From contig NZ_CP013661.2 in assembly GCF_001465835.2 (NCBI RefSeq), positions 1,604,501 through 1,668,500 of the forward strand: 64,000 bases of DNA, in the 5' to 3' direction. Under the pieces are notes generated by a model that was not told the origin of the DNA, did no database searches, and saw nothing but the letters and a program-made list of their open reading frames with translations. This DNA comes from Planococcus kocurii. GTDB taxonomy: Bacteria; Bacillota; Bacilli; Bacillales_A; Planococcaceae. The translations under genes and the position numbers were made by a program. Below are positions 36,471 through 45,833 of this stretch, one piece after another (positions within the stretch are counted from its first letter, which is position 1; each line of letters opens with the position of its first letter).

Positions 36471-39400
36471 TTAATCAATTGTTCCAACCGGTGCTTCTTT
36501 ATCTGCGATTGGTAGGATATTTAATGAATCCGCAGGCTGAAGATCTTCTTCTTCATCCAAATCGCGTAATTCAATTTCTTCATCATCAATCGTCAACATC
36601 TTAACGTCCATACCTAAACTTTGAAGCTCTTTGATTAGAACTTTAAATGATTCCGGTACACTTGGTTCCGGTACACTTTCGCCCTTAACAATTGCTTCAT
36701 ACGTTTTCACACGACCTACAACATCATCCGACTTGACTGTTAAGATTTCTTGTAATGTATGTGCAGCACCATATGCTTCTAGTGCCCATACTTCCATCTC
36801 ACCAAAACGCTGTCCACCGAATTGTGCTTTACCACCCAGTGGTTGTTGAGTAACCAATGAGTAAGGTCCAGTTGAACGGGCATGCAATTTATCGTCAACC
36901 ATGTGAGCAAGTTTGATCATGTACATGATCCCTACAGACACACGGTTATCGAACGCTTCCCCAGAACGGCCATCATAGAGAATCGTCTTACCATCAAGTG
37001 GCATACCTGACTCTTCCATTGTTTCCAACACATCTTCTTCATTCGCTCCATCAAATACAGATGAAGCCATATGAATTCCAAGTGAACGAGAAGCCATTCC
37101 AAGATGCAATTCAAGCACCTGACCGATATTCATACGAGACGGTACACCCAGTGGGTTCAACATAATGTCGACTGGCGTGCCATCAGGCATGAATGGCATA
37201 TCTTCTTCAGGTAAAATCCTTGAAATAACACCTTTGTTTCCGTGACGACCGGCCATTTTATCACCCACAGAAATTTTACGTTTCTGAACGATGTATGCGC
37301 GGACTAGCTGATTAACACCCGGTGGTAACTCATCTCCATCTTCACGGTTGAAGATTTTAACGTCTAATACAATACCGCCAGCACCGTGAGGAACTCGCAA
37401 CGATGTATCGCGAACTTCGCGTGCTTTTTCACCAAAAATAGCATGAAGAAGACGTTCTTCAGCAGTTAATTCAGTAACGCCTTTAGGTGTTACTTTACCA
37501 ACTAGAATATCTCCATCTTTTACTTCAGCTCCGACACGGATAATTCCACGGTCATCCAAGTTACGTAATGCATCTTCCCCTACGTTCGGAATATCGCGCG
37601 TAATTTCTTCTGGCCCAAGTTTTGTATCACGTGAATCAGATTCGTACTCTTCTATGTGGACAGATGTGTAAACATCGTCTTTCACTAAACGTTCACTCAT
37701 GATGATCGCATCTTCGTAGTTAAAGCCGTCCCACGTCATGAAGGCTACCAGTACGTTTCTTCCCAATGCCATCTCTCCGCGCTCCATTGAAGGTCCATCG
37801 GCTAGAATATCACGTTTAGAAATACGGTCTCCAACTTTAACGATTGGGCGTTGGTTATAACTTGTCCCTTGGTTCGAACGAACGAATTTCTGCAATCTGT
37901 AGACATCCAAGTCACCCTTAACTTCATTGCCATCCACAACTTCGATGCGGCGAACTGAAATTTCTTTTGCTTCCACAAACTCTACAATACCGTCATTTTT
38001 TGCCACCACAGCTGCACCAGAATCACGTGCCGCCAAATGTTCCATTCCAGTTCCTACAAAAGGAGCTTCCGGATTTAACAAAGGAACTGCTTGACGTTGC
38101 ATGTTCGCTCCCATTAATGCTCGGTTGGAGTCATCGTTTTCTAGGAACGGAATACAAGCTGTTGCTACGGAAACGACCTGCTTCGGAGAAACATCCATAT
38201 AGTCAATGCTGCCGCGTTTGTAAATTGTGTTTTCCCCGCGGAAACGTGCCACAATGCCTTCTTCAACAAATGATCCATCGTCATTTAATTTCGAGTTGGC
38301 TTGAGCGACTACATAGTTATCTTCTTCATCCGCAGTCAAGTAATCAATATGCTGTGTAACTAAGCCAGTTTCACCATCTACACGACGATAAGGAGTTTCA
38401 ATGAAACCGAACTTATTCACTTTCGCAAATGTTGAAAGTGTATTGATCAATCCAATGTTCGGGCCCTCAGGGGTTTCAATTGGACACATACGGCCATAAT
38501 GTGAATAGTGAACGTCACGCACTTCAAAACCTGCACGTTCACGCGTTAAACCACCGGGCCCAAGAGCCGATAGACGGCGTTTGTGTGTCAATTCAGCAAG
38601 TGGATTCGTTTGATCCATAAACTGAGAAAGCTGAGAACTACCGAAGAACTCTTTAATTGATGCAATAACCGGGCGGATATTGATCAATTGTTGAGGTACG
38701 ATGGCTTGTGTATCGTTAATCGACATACGCTCACGTACGACGCGCTCCATACGAGACAAACCAATACGGAATTGGTTTTGTAAAAGCTCACCTACTGAAC
38801 GCAAACGGCGGTTACCAAGATGATCAATGTCATCTGTGTTTCCAACACCGTAAAGAAGGTTAAAGAAGTAACTAATAGAAGAAATAATATCCGCTGGCGT
38901 TACATTTTTAATCTTATCTTCTATATAAGCATTACTAATCACAGTGATTTCTTTTTGATCTTCGTTGTTCGGCGCATAAATTTTAATCGACTGTAAAGTA
39001 ACTTCACCTTCTAGAACGCCACCTACTTGAGAAACCGTATGGAAACCAACACCGTTTTCTAAGTTTGGAATTAAACGATCCAGTACACGACGATCAATTA
39101 ATGTCCCTGCTTCAACTAAAATTTCACCTGTTTCAGGATCTGCCAATGTTTCGGCAATTGTTTGGTTGAAAAGACGGTTTTTAATATGGAGCTTTTTGTT
39201 CATTTTGTAGCGACCAACATTTGCTAAGTCATAGCGTTTTGGGTCGAAAAAGCGTGAATATAGTAAGCTCTTCGCACTTTCAACCGTTGGTGGCTCACCA
39301 GGGCGCAAGCGTTCATAAATTTCAAGAAGCGCCTTTTCTGTGCTCTCTGTATTATCTTTTTCAAGTGTGTTTTGAAGGAATTCGTTATCTCCAAGCAAAT

Positions 39401-40025
39401 CAATGATTTCTTGGTCTGATCCAAATCCAAGAGCTCTTAAAAGAACTGTTACTGGCAATTTACGTGTACGATCAATTCTGACATACACGACATCTTTCGC
39501 ATCTGTTTCGTACTCCAACCATGCTCCACGGTTAGGTATAACAGTTGCTCCAAAGCCTTTTTTACCATTTTTATCTGTCTTGTCGTGGAAATAAACACTT
39601 GGCGAACGAACTAACTGGGAAACGATAACGCGTTCTGCGCCATTGATGACGAAAGTACCCGTTTCTGTCATTAATGGGAAATCTCCCATGAAGACATCCT
39701 GCTCTTTTACTTCATCTGTTTCTTTGTTGTGCAGACGCACTTTAACACGCAAAGGTGCTGCGTAAGTAACGTCGCGCTCTTTCGATTCATCGACTGGATA
39801 CTTCGGTTCCGCGAGACTGTAATCAACAAACTCGAGTGATAGATTCCCTGTGAAATCTTCAATCGGTGAAATATCTCGGAACATTTCGCGAAGCCCTTCT
39901 TCGAGAAACCATTCATAAGATGATGATTGAATTTCGATCAAGTTCGGAAGATCCAGCACTTCACTGATTCTCGAAAAACTTCTGCGTTGACGATGTTGAC
40001 CGTACTGAACTAGTTGACCTACCAA
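36471..40025 (-). CDS. rpoB: DNA-directed RNA polymerase subunit beta
   Basis: Second-largest RNA polymerase subunit, target of rifampicin. 1184 residues from a TTG start (40023-40025) giving [20 protein letters not shown] 9 nt earlier lies in the ribosome binding site GAGGGG and is less likely. The rifampicin region [16 protein letters not shown] and [14 protein letters not shown] is wild type. C-terminal clamp residues [10 protein letters not shown] are present. Confidence 0.96.
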   Translation of the reverse strand: MVGQLVQYGQHRQRRSFSRISEVLDLPNLIEIQSSSYEWFLEEGLREMFRDISPIEDFTGNLSLEFVDYSLAEPKYPVDESKERDVTYAAPLRVKVRLHNKETDEVKEQDVFMGDFPLMTETGTFVINGAERVIVSQLVRSPSVYFHDKTDKNGKKGFGATVIPNRGAWLEYETDAKDVVYVRIDRTRKLPVTVLLRALGFGSDQEIIDLLGDNEFLQNTLEKDNTESTEKALLEIYERLRPGEPPTVESAKSLLYSRFFDPKRYDLANVGRYKMNKKLHIKNRLFNQTIAETLADPETGEILVEAGTLIDRRVLDRLIPNLENGVGFHTVSQVGGVLEGEVTLQSIKIYAPNNEDQKEITVISNAYIEDKIKNVTPADIISSISYFFNLLYGVGNTDDIDHLGNRRLRSVGELLQNQFRIGLSRMERVVRERMSINDTQAIVPQQLINIRPVIASIKEFFGSSQLSQFMDQTNPLAELTHKRRLSALGPGGLTRERAGFEVRDVHYSHYGRMCPIETPEGPNIGLINTLSTFAKVNKFGFIETPYRRVDGETGLVTQHIDYLTADEEDNYVVAQANSKLNDDGSFVEEGIVARFRGENTIYKRGSIDYMDVSPKQVVSVATACIPFLENDDSNRALMGANMQRQAVPLLNPEAPFVGTGMEHLAARDSGAAVVAKNDGIVEFVEAKEISVRRIEVVDGNEVKGDLDVYRLQKFVRSNQGTSYNQRPIVKVGDRISKRDILADGPSMERGEMALGRNVLVAFMTWDGFNYEDAIIMSERLVKDDVYTSVHIEEYESDSRDTKLGPEEITRDIPNVGEDALRNLDDRGIIRVGAEVKDGDILVGKVTPKGVTELTAEERLLHAIFGEKAREVRDTSLRVPHGAGGIVLDVKIFNREDGDELPPGVNQLVRAYIVQKRKISVGDKMAGRHGNKGVISRILPEEDMPFMPDGTPVDIMLNPLGVPSRMNIGQVLELHLGMASRSLGIHMASSVFDGANEEDVLETMEESGMPLDGKTILYDGRSGEAFDNRVSVGIMYMIKLAHMVDDKLHARSTGPYSLVTQQPLGGKAQFGGQRFGEMEVWALEAYGAAHTLQEILTVKSDDVVGRVKTYEAIVKGESVPEPSVPESFKVLIKELQSLGMDVKMLTIDDEEIELRDLDEEEDLQPADSLNILPIADKEAPVGTID

Positions 40026-40239
40026 CTTATTCACCCCTCAATAAAACGATTATAGGTCTTTGCGATTTCTACAAAATAGTGTATGATATCGAAAAGACAA
40101 AAAGAAAACGAGGCTAAAATAGCTCATTTTCGGTTTACACGTGATTAGCTCTGTCGCCATGCCAAGCCCGAAAAAGGGCAAACGACCTCAAAATAATAAA
40201 TTTTGCATTTCATTATAATAACACAGGCGTTTTGTCAAG
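40026..40239 (-). promoter_or_regulatory. Promoter and leader of rpoBC
   Basis: Directly after the methyltransferase stop, the minus strand shows TTGACA (40233-40238) and TATAAT (40212-40217). They are 15 bp apart, so spacing is short and another -35 may be used. The remaining leader of about 180 nt contains a GCCC-GGGC hairpin near 40170 but no clear T-run terminator. Confidence 0.55.
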
Positions 40240-40842
40240 TCAAATTTTTCTGGCTTCAAAAATAAAGTAACCTTTCTTCTTATCAACCACTCTTACTTCT
40301 CCGAAAAGTTCTTCTAATTTCACTTGTGTAGAAGGAGCACCCTGCTTTTTCTGAATAACTACCCACAATGATCCACCATCCATTAACTTTGCAGCTGCTT
40401 CTTCATAAAAACGGAAAATAGTTTCTTTTCCAGCCCTAATTGGCGGATTTGTTAGGATAGCTGAGAAATCATCAATTTCAACCGCAGCTAATCCGTCACT
40501 TTCATAAATCTGGACATTGGAGATCTCATTTTTTTCAACATTTGTTTTCGCTAGTTCAATAGCTCGTGTATTCACATCTATCATATGAACTTGTTTTTGA
40601 GGAAATGCTTTTGCGATTGCCATCCCGATCGGCCCGTAACCACAACCCACATCCAGCATAGGTCCATCAATATCAGCTTCTCTGAATGCCTCGATTAATA
40701 AACGCGAACCAAAATCGACTTCACTTTTGCTGAAAACTCCTGTATCGGTTTGGAATCGGAATTTTTCGCCGCGTAACACATCTGTCCACTCTCGAGGATT
40801 GCTTTTTATTTGAGGATTTTTAGAATAATAATGTTGAGACAT
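40240..40842 (-). CDS. RsmC-like class I SAM-dependent RNA methyltransferase (YbxB)
   Basis: 200-residue Rossmann-fold methyltransferase from MSQHYYSKNPQIKSNP. It has the SAM-binding stretch LDVGCGYGPIGMAIA and the amino-methylation motif NPPI, both typical of RsmC/YbxB. E. coli RsmC makes m2G1207 in 16S rRNA; this protein is single-domain and its exact target is unproven. The upstream in-frame ATG overlaps the ribosome binding site AAGGAGG. Position rplL-here-rpoB is the Bacillus position of ybxB. Confidence 0.88.
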   Translation of the reverse strand: MSQHYYSKNPQIKSNPREWTDVLRGEKFRFQTDTGVFSKSEVDFGSRLLIEAFREADIDGPMLDVGCGYGPIGMAIAKAFPQKQVHMIDVNTRAIELAKTNVEKNEISNVQIYESDGLAAVEIDDFSAILTNPPIRAGKETIFRFYEEAAAKLMDGGSLWVVIQKKQGAPSTQVKLEELFGEVRVVDKKKGYFIFEARKI

Positions 40843-40899
40843 ATAACGTCCTCCTTGCATTCACCTTATTACGGACAATGTCCGCCCTGCAAATAAATT

Positions 40900-40937
40900 T
40901 AAAAAGAAGAAAAGCCCGTCGGTATACACTGACGAGC
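40900..40937 (-). terminator. Terminator after rplJL
   Basis: Stem GCTCGTC against GACGGGC (40931-40937 with 40914-40920), loop of 10 nt, followed by a T-rich run on the minus strand. It lies about 30-65 bp after the rplL stop. Confidence 0.8.
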
Positions 40938-40966
40938 TTTCCTTTCTTTTTTATGAATTCATGAAA

Positions 40967-41326
40967 TTACTTAACTTCTACTGAAGCGCCAACTTCTTCA
41001 AGTTTGCCCTTCATTTCTTCAGCGTCTTCTTTAGATACGCCTTCTTTGATTGCTTTAGGAGCTTCGTCTACAAGTGCTTTCGCTTCTTTAAGACCAAGAC
41101 CAGTGATTTCGCGTACTGCTTTGATTACTTTGATTTTTGAATCGCCTGCAGAAGTAAGAATAACGTCAAATTCAGTTTGTTCTTCTTCAGCAGCAGCGCC
41201 AGCACCAGCAGCAGCAACAGGAGCAGCAGCAGTTACGCCGAACTCTTCTTCGATTGCTTTTACTAGGTCGTTTAGTTGAAGAACTGTCATTTCTTTGATT
41301 GCGTCTAAGATTTGTTCTTGTGTCAT
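40967..41326 (-). CDS. rplL: 50S ribosomal protein L7/L12 (bL12)
   Basis: Flexible stalk protein, present in several copies, that recruits translation GTPases. 119 residues: an N-terminal dimerization domain ([12 protein letters not shown]), an alanine-rich hinge (about 33-48), and a C-terminal domain with [20 protein letters not shown]. 57 bp after rplJ. Confidence 0.98.
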   Translation of the reverse strand: MTQEQILDAIKEMTVLQLNDLVKAIEEEFGVTAAAPVAAAGAGAAAEEEQTEFDVILTSAGDSKIKVIKAVREITGLGLKEAKALVDEAPKAIKEGVSKEDAEEMKGKLEEVGASVEVK

Positions 41327-41383
41327 TATAGTTTCCTCCTATTGATAGGTAATATTTTTTGTCTTGCTTAGCCGGCTAACTTA

Positions 41384-41884
41384 TTAAGCGCCTTGTTCTT
41401 CTTTTTGATCTGCAACTGCTTTTGTTGTAGCTGCAAAGTTGCGGATTGGAGCTTGTAGTACGCTGAGTAGCATAGATAGCAAGCCATCACGTGATGGAAG
41501 TTCTGCCAATGCTTTCATATCGTCAGCAGATGCGACTACGCCTTCAATAACGCCCGCTTTGATTTCAAGCGCTTCATTCGCTTTAGCGAAGTTATTGATG
41601 ATTCTTGCTGGTGCTACTACATCTTCGTTAGAAAATGCAATTGCGTTTGGTCCTGTAAAGTGTTCGTTGATTGCTTCAAGTCCGTGCATTTCAGTCGCAC
41701 GACGAGTCATTGAGTTTTTGTAAACTTTAAACTCAACGCCTGCTTCACGAAGCTGTTTACGAAGTTCTGTTAATTGTGCAACGTTCAATCCACGGTAATC
41801 AACAACTACAACTGACGCTGCAGCATTGAATTTATCAGCGATTGTTTGCACGACAACTTTTTTCGTTTCAACTGCTTTGCTCAT
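41384..41884 (-). CDS. rplJ: 50S ribosomal protein L10 (uL10)
   Basis: Stalk base protein carrying L12 dimers. 166 residues from [19 protein letters not shown], with [20 protein letters not shown] and the C-terminal L12-binding helix. A frame extension to 41998 crosses the L10 leader and its hairpin and is rejected. AGGAGG lies before the chosen ATG. Normal length. Confidence 0.97.
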   Translation of the reverse strand: MSKAVETKKVVVQTIADKFNAAASVVVVDYRGLNVAQLTELRKQLREAGVEFKVYKNSMTRRATEMHGLEAINEHFTGPNAIAFSNEDVVAPARIINNFAKANEALEIKAGVIEGVVASADDMKALAELPSRDGLLSMLLSVLQAPIRNFAATTKAVADQKEEQGA

Positions 41885-41922
41885 TTTGGCACCTCCTATA
41901 GATTTTTCATTTATACCGTCCA

Positions 41923-42062
41923 TAAGAAAAGCCTCTGGTCCATTACAGACACAGAGGCATAAAATCAGCATCAAAAAGATGTTTACTGAATTCATCATGT
42001 CCTCGGCAGGGATAAATTAAGCGACTAGCGCCCCTACTGTCTGCGGTACAAATGGGTATTTC
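41923..42062 (-). promoter_or_regulatory. L10 leader (autoregulatory mRNA element) with attenuator
   Basis: The minus strand contains the conserved L10-leader core CCCTGCCGAGG near 42000-42011, preceded by stems between 42012 and 42055. A terminator-like hairpin GCCTCTG/CAGAGGC (41931-41958) with TTTTCTT follows it. In Firmicutes the L10(L12)4 complex binds this leader and promotes attenuation. Assignment rests on position and motif. Confidence 0.8.
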
Positions 42063-42073
42063 ACAACTCCGCT

Positions 42074-42102
42074 AGTATAGCAGAGCAGAAATACGATGTC
42101 AA
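42074..42102 (-). promoter_or_regulatory. Sigma-A promoter of rplJL
   Basis: Perfect -35 TTGACA (42097-42102), 17-bp spacer, -10 TATACT (42074-42079) on the minus strand, directly after the rplA stop codon. The predicted start near 42067 opens the L10 leader. Confidence 0.9.
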
Positions 42103-42106
42103 TATA

Positions 42107-42805
42107 TTATTTAGCAACTACTTTAGATGGATCCACTTTAACAGCAGGCCCCATTGTAGTAGTAACGTTTAATGATTTGATGTACGTACCTTTAGCAGAA
42201 GATGGCTTCGCTTTTAATACTACGTCATAGATCGCTTCTAAGTTTTCAGCAAGTTTGCTGTCATCAAAAGAAACTTTCCCGATTGGCGCATGGATAATAC
42301 CTGTTTTGTCTGCACGGTATTCCACTTTACCCGCTTTGATTTCTTGAACAGCTTTCGTTACGTCAAAAGTAACTGTACCTGTTTTAGGGTTTGGCATTAA
42401 GCCTTTTGGTCCTAAAACGCGTCCAAGTTTACCAACTTCACCCATCATGTCAGGAGTTGCAACGATCACGTCGAAGTCAAACCATCCTTGTTGGATTTTT
42501 TGGATATATTCAGCGTCGCCTACGAAATCAGCACCAGCTGCTTCAGCTTCTTTAAGTTTTTCGCCTTTAGCAAAAACCAATACGCTTTGAGTTTTACCAG
42601 TTCCGTTTGGAAGTACTACTGCCCCACGGATTTGCTGGTCGTTCTTACGCGTGTCGATTCCTAGACGGAAAGCCACTTCCACTGTAGCGTCAAAGTTCAC
42701 CGTGCTTGCTTTTTTCGCAAGTTCGATTGCTTCTTTCGCTTCGTATTGTTTTGAGCGGTCGATTAATTTTTGTGCGTCTTGCAATTTTTTGCCTGTTTTA
42801 GCCAT
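42107..42805 (-). CDS. rplA: 50S ribosomal protein L1 (uL1)
   Basis: Mobile L1-stalk protein that handles E-site tRNA; in many bacteria a translational repressor of its own operon. 232 residues from [18 protein letters not shown]. The family stretches [19 protein letters not shown] and [19 protein letters not shown] are present. A frame extension to 42850 is rejected because AAGGAGGACG lies before the ATG at 42805. Confidence 0.97.
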   Translation of the reverse strand: MAKTGKKLQDAQKLIDRSKQYEAKEAIELAKKASTVNFDATVEVAFRLGIDTRKNDQQIRGAVVLPNGTGKTQSVLVFAKGEKLKEAEAAGADFVGDAEYIQKIQQGWFDFDVIVATPDMMGEVGKLGRVLGPKGLMPNPKTGTVTFDVTKAVQEIKAGKVEYRADKTGIIHAPIGKVSFDDSKLAENLEAIYDVVLKAKPSSAKGTYIKSLNVTTTMGPAVKVDPSKVVAK

Positions 42806-42910
42806 TTTAAACGTCCTCCTTGTTGTGGTATAACGGAATGAACCTCCCACGATTAAAGGCTGCGCGGTTCATGATGAACTGCGCAACCCATCCAAAAACA
42901 ACTACTAGAA

Positions 42911-43336
42911 TTAGTCTTCGATTGTAATGCCCATACTGCGAGCAGTACCTTCAACCATCAACATTGCAGCTTCTACTGAAGCAGCATTTAGATCTGGCAT
43001 TTTAGTTTCTGCTATTTCGCGAACTTTGTCGCGTTTCACAGTCGCTACTTTATTGCGGTTCGGTTCGCCTGAACCTGATTCAATACCGGCTGCTACTTTT
43101 AATAGAACAGCTGCGGGCGGAGTTTTCGTAATGAATGTAAATGAACGATCTTCAAATACTGAAATCTCAACTGGAATGATCAGTCCTGCTTGATCTGCCG
43201 TACGCGCGTTAAACTCTTTACAGAATCCCATGATGTTAACACCTGCTTGACCCAATGCTGGACCAACTGGTGGCGCTGGATTAGCTTTTGCTGCAGGTAT
43301 CTGCAATTTTACAACTTTAACAACTTTTTTAGCCAC
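42911..43336 (-). CDS. rplK: 50S ribosomal protein L11 (uL11)
   Basis: GTPase-centre protein that binds 23S rRNA together with L10/L12. 141 residues. The start is GTG at 43334-43336, giving (M)[16 protein letters not shown], supported by AAGGAGGTGTG upstream; no ATG fits. The proline-rich [20 protein letters not shown] is characteristic. 105 bp before rplA. Confidence 0.95.
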   Translation of the reverse strand: MAKKVVKVVKLQIPAAKANPAPPVGPALGQAGVNIMGFCKEFNARTADQAGLIIPVEISVFEDRSFTFITKTPPAAVLLKVAAGIESGSGEPNRNKVATVKRDKVREIAETKMPDLNAASVEAAMLMVEGTARSMGITIED

Positions 43337-43464
43337 GAAACACACCTCCTTAAGTCCGTGATGTGGTAATAGGGTTGCCCCTCCCACTCAATATCTGTCT
43401 GTCAACGATGTTGATAGAATTAGCTAAATTGTACAGAGTGTCCTATGACAGTCTGACCTTTGAA

Positions 43465-43493
43465 ATAATACCATTAATAATTCAGAATAGCAA
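43465..43493 (-). promoter_or_regulatory. Promoter of rplK-rplA
   Basis: -35 TTGCTA (43488-43493) and -10 TATTAT (43465-43470), 17 bp apart, just after the nusG stop. The leader to rplK is about 120 nt. I see no clear terminator after nusG, so read-through is also possible. Confidence 0.65.
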
Positions 43494-43500
43494 GGGACTT

Positions 43501-44034
43501 TTATACTTTTTGAACTTGCTCGAAATCCAGTTCCATTTTGGTTTCGCGACCGAAGATGTCAATCGCTACTTTTACTTTGCCTTTTGTATCATCAATTTCC
43601 TCGACTTTTCCTTGGAAATTAGCAAATGGCCCTTCCATTACTTCAACTGTATCCGCAACCGCAAAGTCAATGTCCACTTTGCGTTCTGTCATACCCATTT
43701 GTTTCAAGATAAATTCAACTTCTTCATCTAATAACGGCGTTGGTTTTGCTCCTCCACCTGATGAACCGATAAATCCTGTAACACCCGGTGTATTTCTGAC
43801 TACATACCAAGATTCATCTGTCATGATCAATTCAACCAAAACATATCCCGGGAAGGTCTTACGCATTACTGTACGCTTTTTACCATCTTTAAAATCTGTT
43901 TCTTGTTCTTCGGGAATGATGACGCGAAAGATCAGATCTTCCATACCCATTGTTTCGACACGCTTTTCTAAATTTGCTTTAACTTTGTTTTCATACCCGG
44001 AATACGTGTGGACTACATACCAATTTTTCTCCAT
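43501..44034 (-). CDS. nusG: Transcription elongation/antitermination factor NusG
   Basis: Binds RNA polymerase and couples it to S10; in Bacillus it also stimulates pausing. 177 residues from MEKNWYVVHTYSGYENKVK, with an NGN domain followed by a KOW domain (DTVEVMEGPFANFQGKVEEI). The nearest strong ribosome binding site (AAGGAGGG) lies about 24 nt upstream of this ATG, an unusual distance, with a GGAC/GTCC hairpin in between. A longer frame to 44094 is not conserved at its N-terminus. Confidence 0.95.
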   Translation of the reverse strand: MEKNWYVVHTYSGYENKVKANLEKRVETMGMEDLIFRVIIPEEQETDFKDGKKRTVMRKTFPGYVLVELIMTDESWYVVRNTPGVTGFIGSSGGGAKPTPLLDEEVEFILKQMGMTERKVDIDFAVADTVEVMEGPFANFQGKVEEIDDTKGKVKVAIDIFGRETKMELDFEQVQKV

Positions 44035-44076
44035 AATCGTGCGGACTAAACGTCCATCCCTCCTTTTTAACCAAAT

Positions 44077-44106
44077 GAAAAAACCCGTTCTCATAGAATG
44101 ACGGGC
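44077..44106 (-). terminator. Intrinsic terminator between secE and nusG
   Basis: Stem GCCCGT against ACGGGT (44101-44106 with 44084-44089), 11-nt loop, then a run of six T on the minus strand. The plus strand also shows a T-run. It stands between two genes that are often transcribed together, only about 45-75 nt before the nusG ATG. Confidence 0.8.
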
Positions 44107-44137
44107 TATTTTTTATGCGTTATTCTTATCGAACAAC

Positions 44138-44323
44138 TTATAATGCTACGAACCAACGGAATAATTCCGAGATGCCTGCATCGACTATTGTGAAAAAGAG
44201 AGCCATAAAAATACAAGTAGAAAGAACAACGATTGTATAACGAGTTAGTTCTTTTCGTTTCGGCCAGCTTACTTTCCGCATTTCCGAAACGACATTTTTA
44301 AAGAAACCGCTAATGTTACCCAT
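44138..44323 (-). CDS. secE: Preprotein translocase subunit SecE
   Basis: Small clamp subunit of the SecYEG translocon. 61 residues, with the amphipathic VSEMRKVSWPKRKELTRYT segment followed by one membrane helix (about 29-50). The short one-helix form is usual in Firmicutes. Located 58 bp after rpmG. Confidence 0.96.
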   Translation of the reverse strand: MGNISGFFKNVVSEMRKVSWPKRKELTRYTIVVLSTCIFMALFFTIVDAGISELFRWFVAL

Positions 44324-44381
44324 TATTTTAAAAACCTCCGAATTTCAAAATCACTCTATATCGCCCGGCATTCAGTTAAAT

Positions 44382-44528
44382 TCATATCGTTTGTTTATGC
44401 ACGGTATGCTCATTGCAATGAGCACAGAATTTTTTGAGTTCCAAACGTGTGCTAGCTTCTGCTTTCGCAGGAACCGTATAATTACGAGATGCACATTTTG
44501 AGCAGCTTAATACAATTTTTTTGACCAC
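44382..44528 (-). CDS. rpmG: 50S ribosomal protein L33 (bL33), zinc-binding
   Basis: 48-residue protein translated from GTG at 44526-44528: (M)VKKIVLSCSKCASRN, with C9, C12, C36 and C39 as zinc ligands (CSKC and CAHC). It ends HTVHKQTI. The ribosome binding site is AAGGTGAT. It lies between sigH and secE, the Bacillus position of an rpmG copy. Which of several paralogs it is named after cannot be read from this window. Confidence 0.93.
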   Translation of the reverse strand: MVKKIVLSCSKCASRNYTVPAKAEASTRLELKKFCAHCNEHTVHKQTI

Positions 44529-44530
44529 AG

Positions 44531-44590
44531 TATCACCTTATTTATATTTAAAGCTTTTTCAAGGTTATCACCTTAAAACAGCCCTGTCAA
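44531..44590 (-). promoter_or_regulatory. Promoter and repeated RBS-like elements before rpmG-secE
   Basis: -35 TTGACA (44585-44590) and a weak extended -10 TAACCT preceded by TGA (44562-44567), 17 bp apart. The 10-mer TAAGGTGATA occurs twice in the same orientation (44566-44575 and 44531-44540); the second copy is the rpmG ribosome binding site. The first forms a tight AAGGT/ACCTT hairpin (44561-44574). Confidence 0.6.
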
Positions 44591-44597
44591 CCGCACT

Positions 44598-45248
44598 TCA
44601 GGAGCTTGGCATCTCATTGATCTGTAAGTGACGCTCAAGTTTTCTCTTGACTCGCTGTAATGCGTTATCAATTGATTTTACATGGCGTTCAAGCTTTTCT
44701 GAAATTTCTTGATAAGATTGACCATCTAAATAAAGGGCTAACACTTCACGTTCCAGTTCACTTAGTACTTCTCCCATTTTTTCTTCCATATACTGAAACT
44801 CTTCGTTATGAATGACCAAATCTTCCGGATCGTCTACGCCATTGCCCGTCAGTACATCCATTAAAGTCCGGTCAGACTCTTCATCGTAAATTGGCTTGTC
44901 CAACGAGATATACGAATTTAACGGAATATGCTTCTGTCGAGTTGCTGTTTTAATAGCGGTGATGATTTGACGAATAATACATAATTCCGCAAATGCACGA
45001 AACGAAGATAATTTATCACTTTTAAAATCCCGAATCGCCTTGTATAAACCAATCATGCCTTCTTGAATAATGTCTTCTTTGTCAGCGCCGATCAGAAAAT
45101 ACGAGCGGGCTTTCATTCGAACAAAAGGACGGAACTTTGTAATCAAAAAATCCAGTGCTTCCGTATTTCCACTGTGGACTAAACTGACAAGTTCCTCATC
45201 TGTCATACCGGTGAATCGTTGGGGCTGAACTTGATCATGATTTTCCAC
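44598..45248 (-). CDS. sigH: RNA polymerase sigma factor SigH (sigma-30)
   Basis: Alternative sigma factor that in Bacillus drives early sporulation, competence and post-exponential genes. 216 residues starting at GTG, with region 2 (KARSYFLIGADKEDIIQEGM) and region 4 helix-turn-helix (SYQEISEKLERHVKSIDNAL). GGAGGG lies 7 nt before the GTG. In the conserved place between rae1 and rpmG. Its retention does not by itself show that the organism sporulates. Confidence 0.94.
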   Translation of the reverse strand: MENHDQVQPQRFTGMTDEELVSLVHSGNTEALDFLITKFRPFVRMKARSYFLIGADKEDIIQEGMIGLYKAIRDFKSDKLSSFRAFAELCIIRQIITAIKTATRQKHIPLNSYISLDKPIYDEESDRTLMDVLTGNGVDDPEDLVIHNEEFQYMEEKMGEVLSELEREVLALYLDGQSYQEISEKLERHVKSIDNALQRVKRKLERHLQINEMPSS

Positions 45249-45285
45249 GGGTGATCCCTCCGATTGCGTGAGCCTCGATATCTTC

Positions 45286-45315
45286 AGTATACAGGAAGAA
45301 AAAAATGAGCGTCAA
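45286..45315 (-). promoter_or_regulatory. Promoter of sigH
   Basis: -35 TTGACG (45310-45315) and -10 TATACT (45286-45291) with an 18-bp spacer on the minus strand, placed just after the rae1 stop. Confidence 0.75.
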
Positions 45316-45319
45316 CCGT

Positions 45320-45829
45320 TCATTTCAAGCCTCTTCGCCATTTTTCGAAAATTTCCGCTACTTCTCCAGACAGCGGTATTTTTGAAATCCCGCGCTGCTC
45401 CTGGATTTCTTTTACTTTTTTAGTGATGTTCTCCTGTATTTCAGTCATTTCAATTTCTAGTTCTCTTGCTGAAATTCGTAGAGCTCCTTTACCAAAAATA
45501 ACCCATTGCTCTGTTAAATCCGAAGTCGCTACATAAACTTGGTCGCGGCGAGTATGCAAGCTTGTCGCCAATTTTTCGATCCGTTCATCTGCCGTTTCGC
45601 TTTCTTTTGTGTAAATGACTTCAACATCGTGGTGCAGATTTTTGGCTTCAATTCCCGGAACAAGATGAGCGTCAAAAACGATGATAACACGCCATCCCTT
45701 ATAGCTCCGGTATTCAGCCATCCGCTCAATAAGACGATCTCTGGCATTCGCCAATTTATCTTTTTTCAGTTCCTGCAGTTCGACCCAGTCTCCAATGATA
45801 TTGTATCCATCAACCAGCAGAATATTCAT
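45320..45829 (-). CDS. rae1: Rae1/YacP ribosome-associated NYN-domain endoribonuclease
   Basis: 169-residue NYN (PIN-like) nuclease. In B. subtilis Rae1 enters the ribosomal A site and cleaves some mRNAs. Acidic catalytic positions are visible in LLVDGYNIIGDW, VIIVFDAH and YVATSDLTEQW, followed by a basic C-terminal region. It lies 4 bp after rlmB in the order cysE-cysS-mrnC-rlmB-rae1. Confidence 0.9.
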   Translation of the reverse strand: MNILLVDGYNIIGDWVELQELKKDKLANARDRLIERMAEYRSYKGWRVIIVFDAHLVPGIEAKNLHHDVEVIYTKESETADERIEKLATSLHTRRDQVYVATSDLTEQWVIFGKGALRISARELEIEMTEIQENITKKVKEIQEQRGISKIPLSGEVAEIFEKWRRGLK

Positions 45830-45833
45830 GGCA

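Noticed and set aside
41885-41998. 38-residue, signal-like N-terminal extension of L10
   Set aside because: It is the translated L10 leader including its attenuator hairpin; AGGAGG precedes the internal ATG.
43538-44101. 187-codon plus-strand frame opposite nusG
   Set aside because: Covers nusG exactly in antisense and resembles no protein I know.
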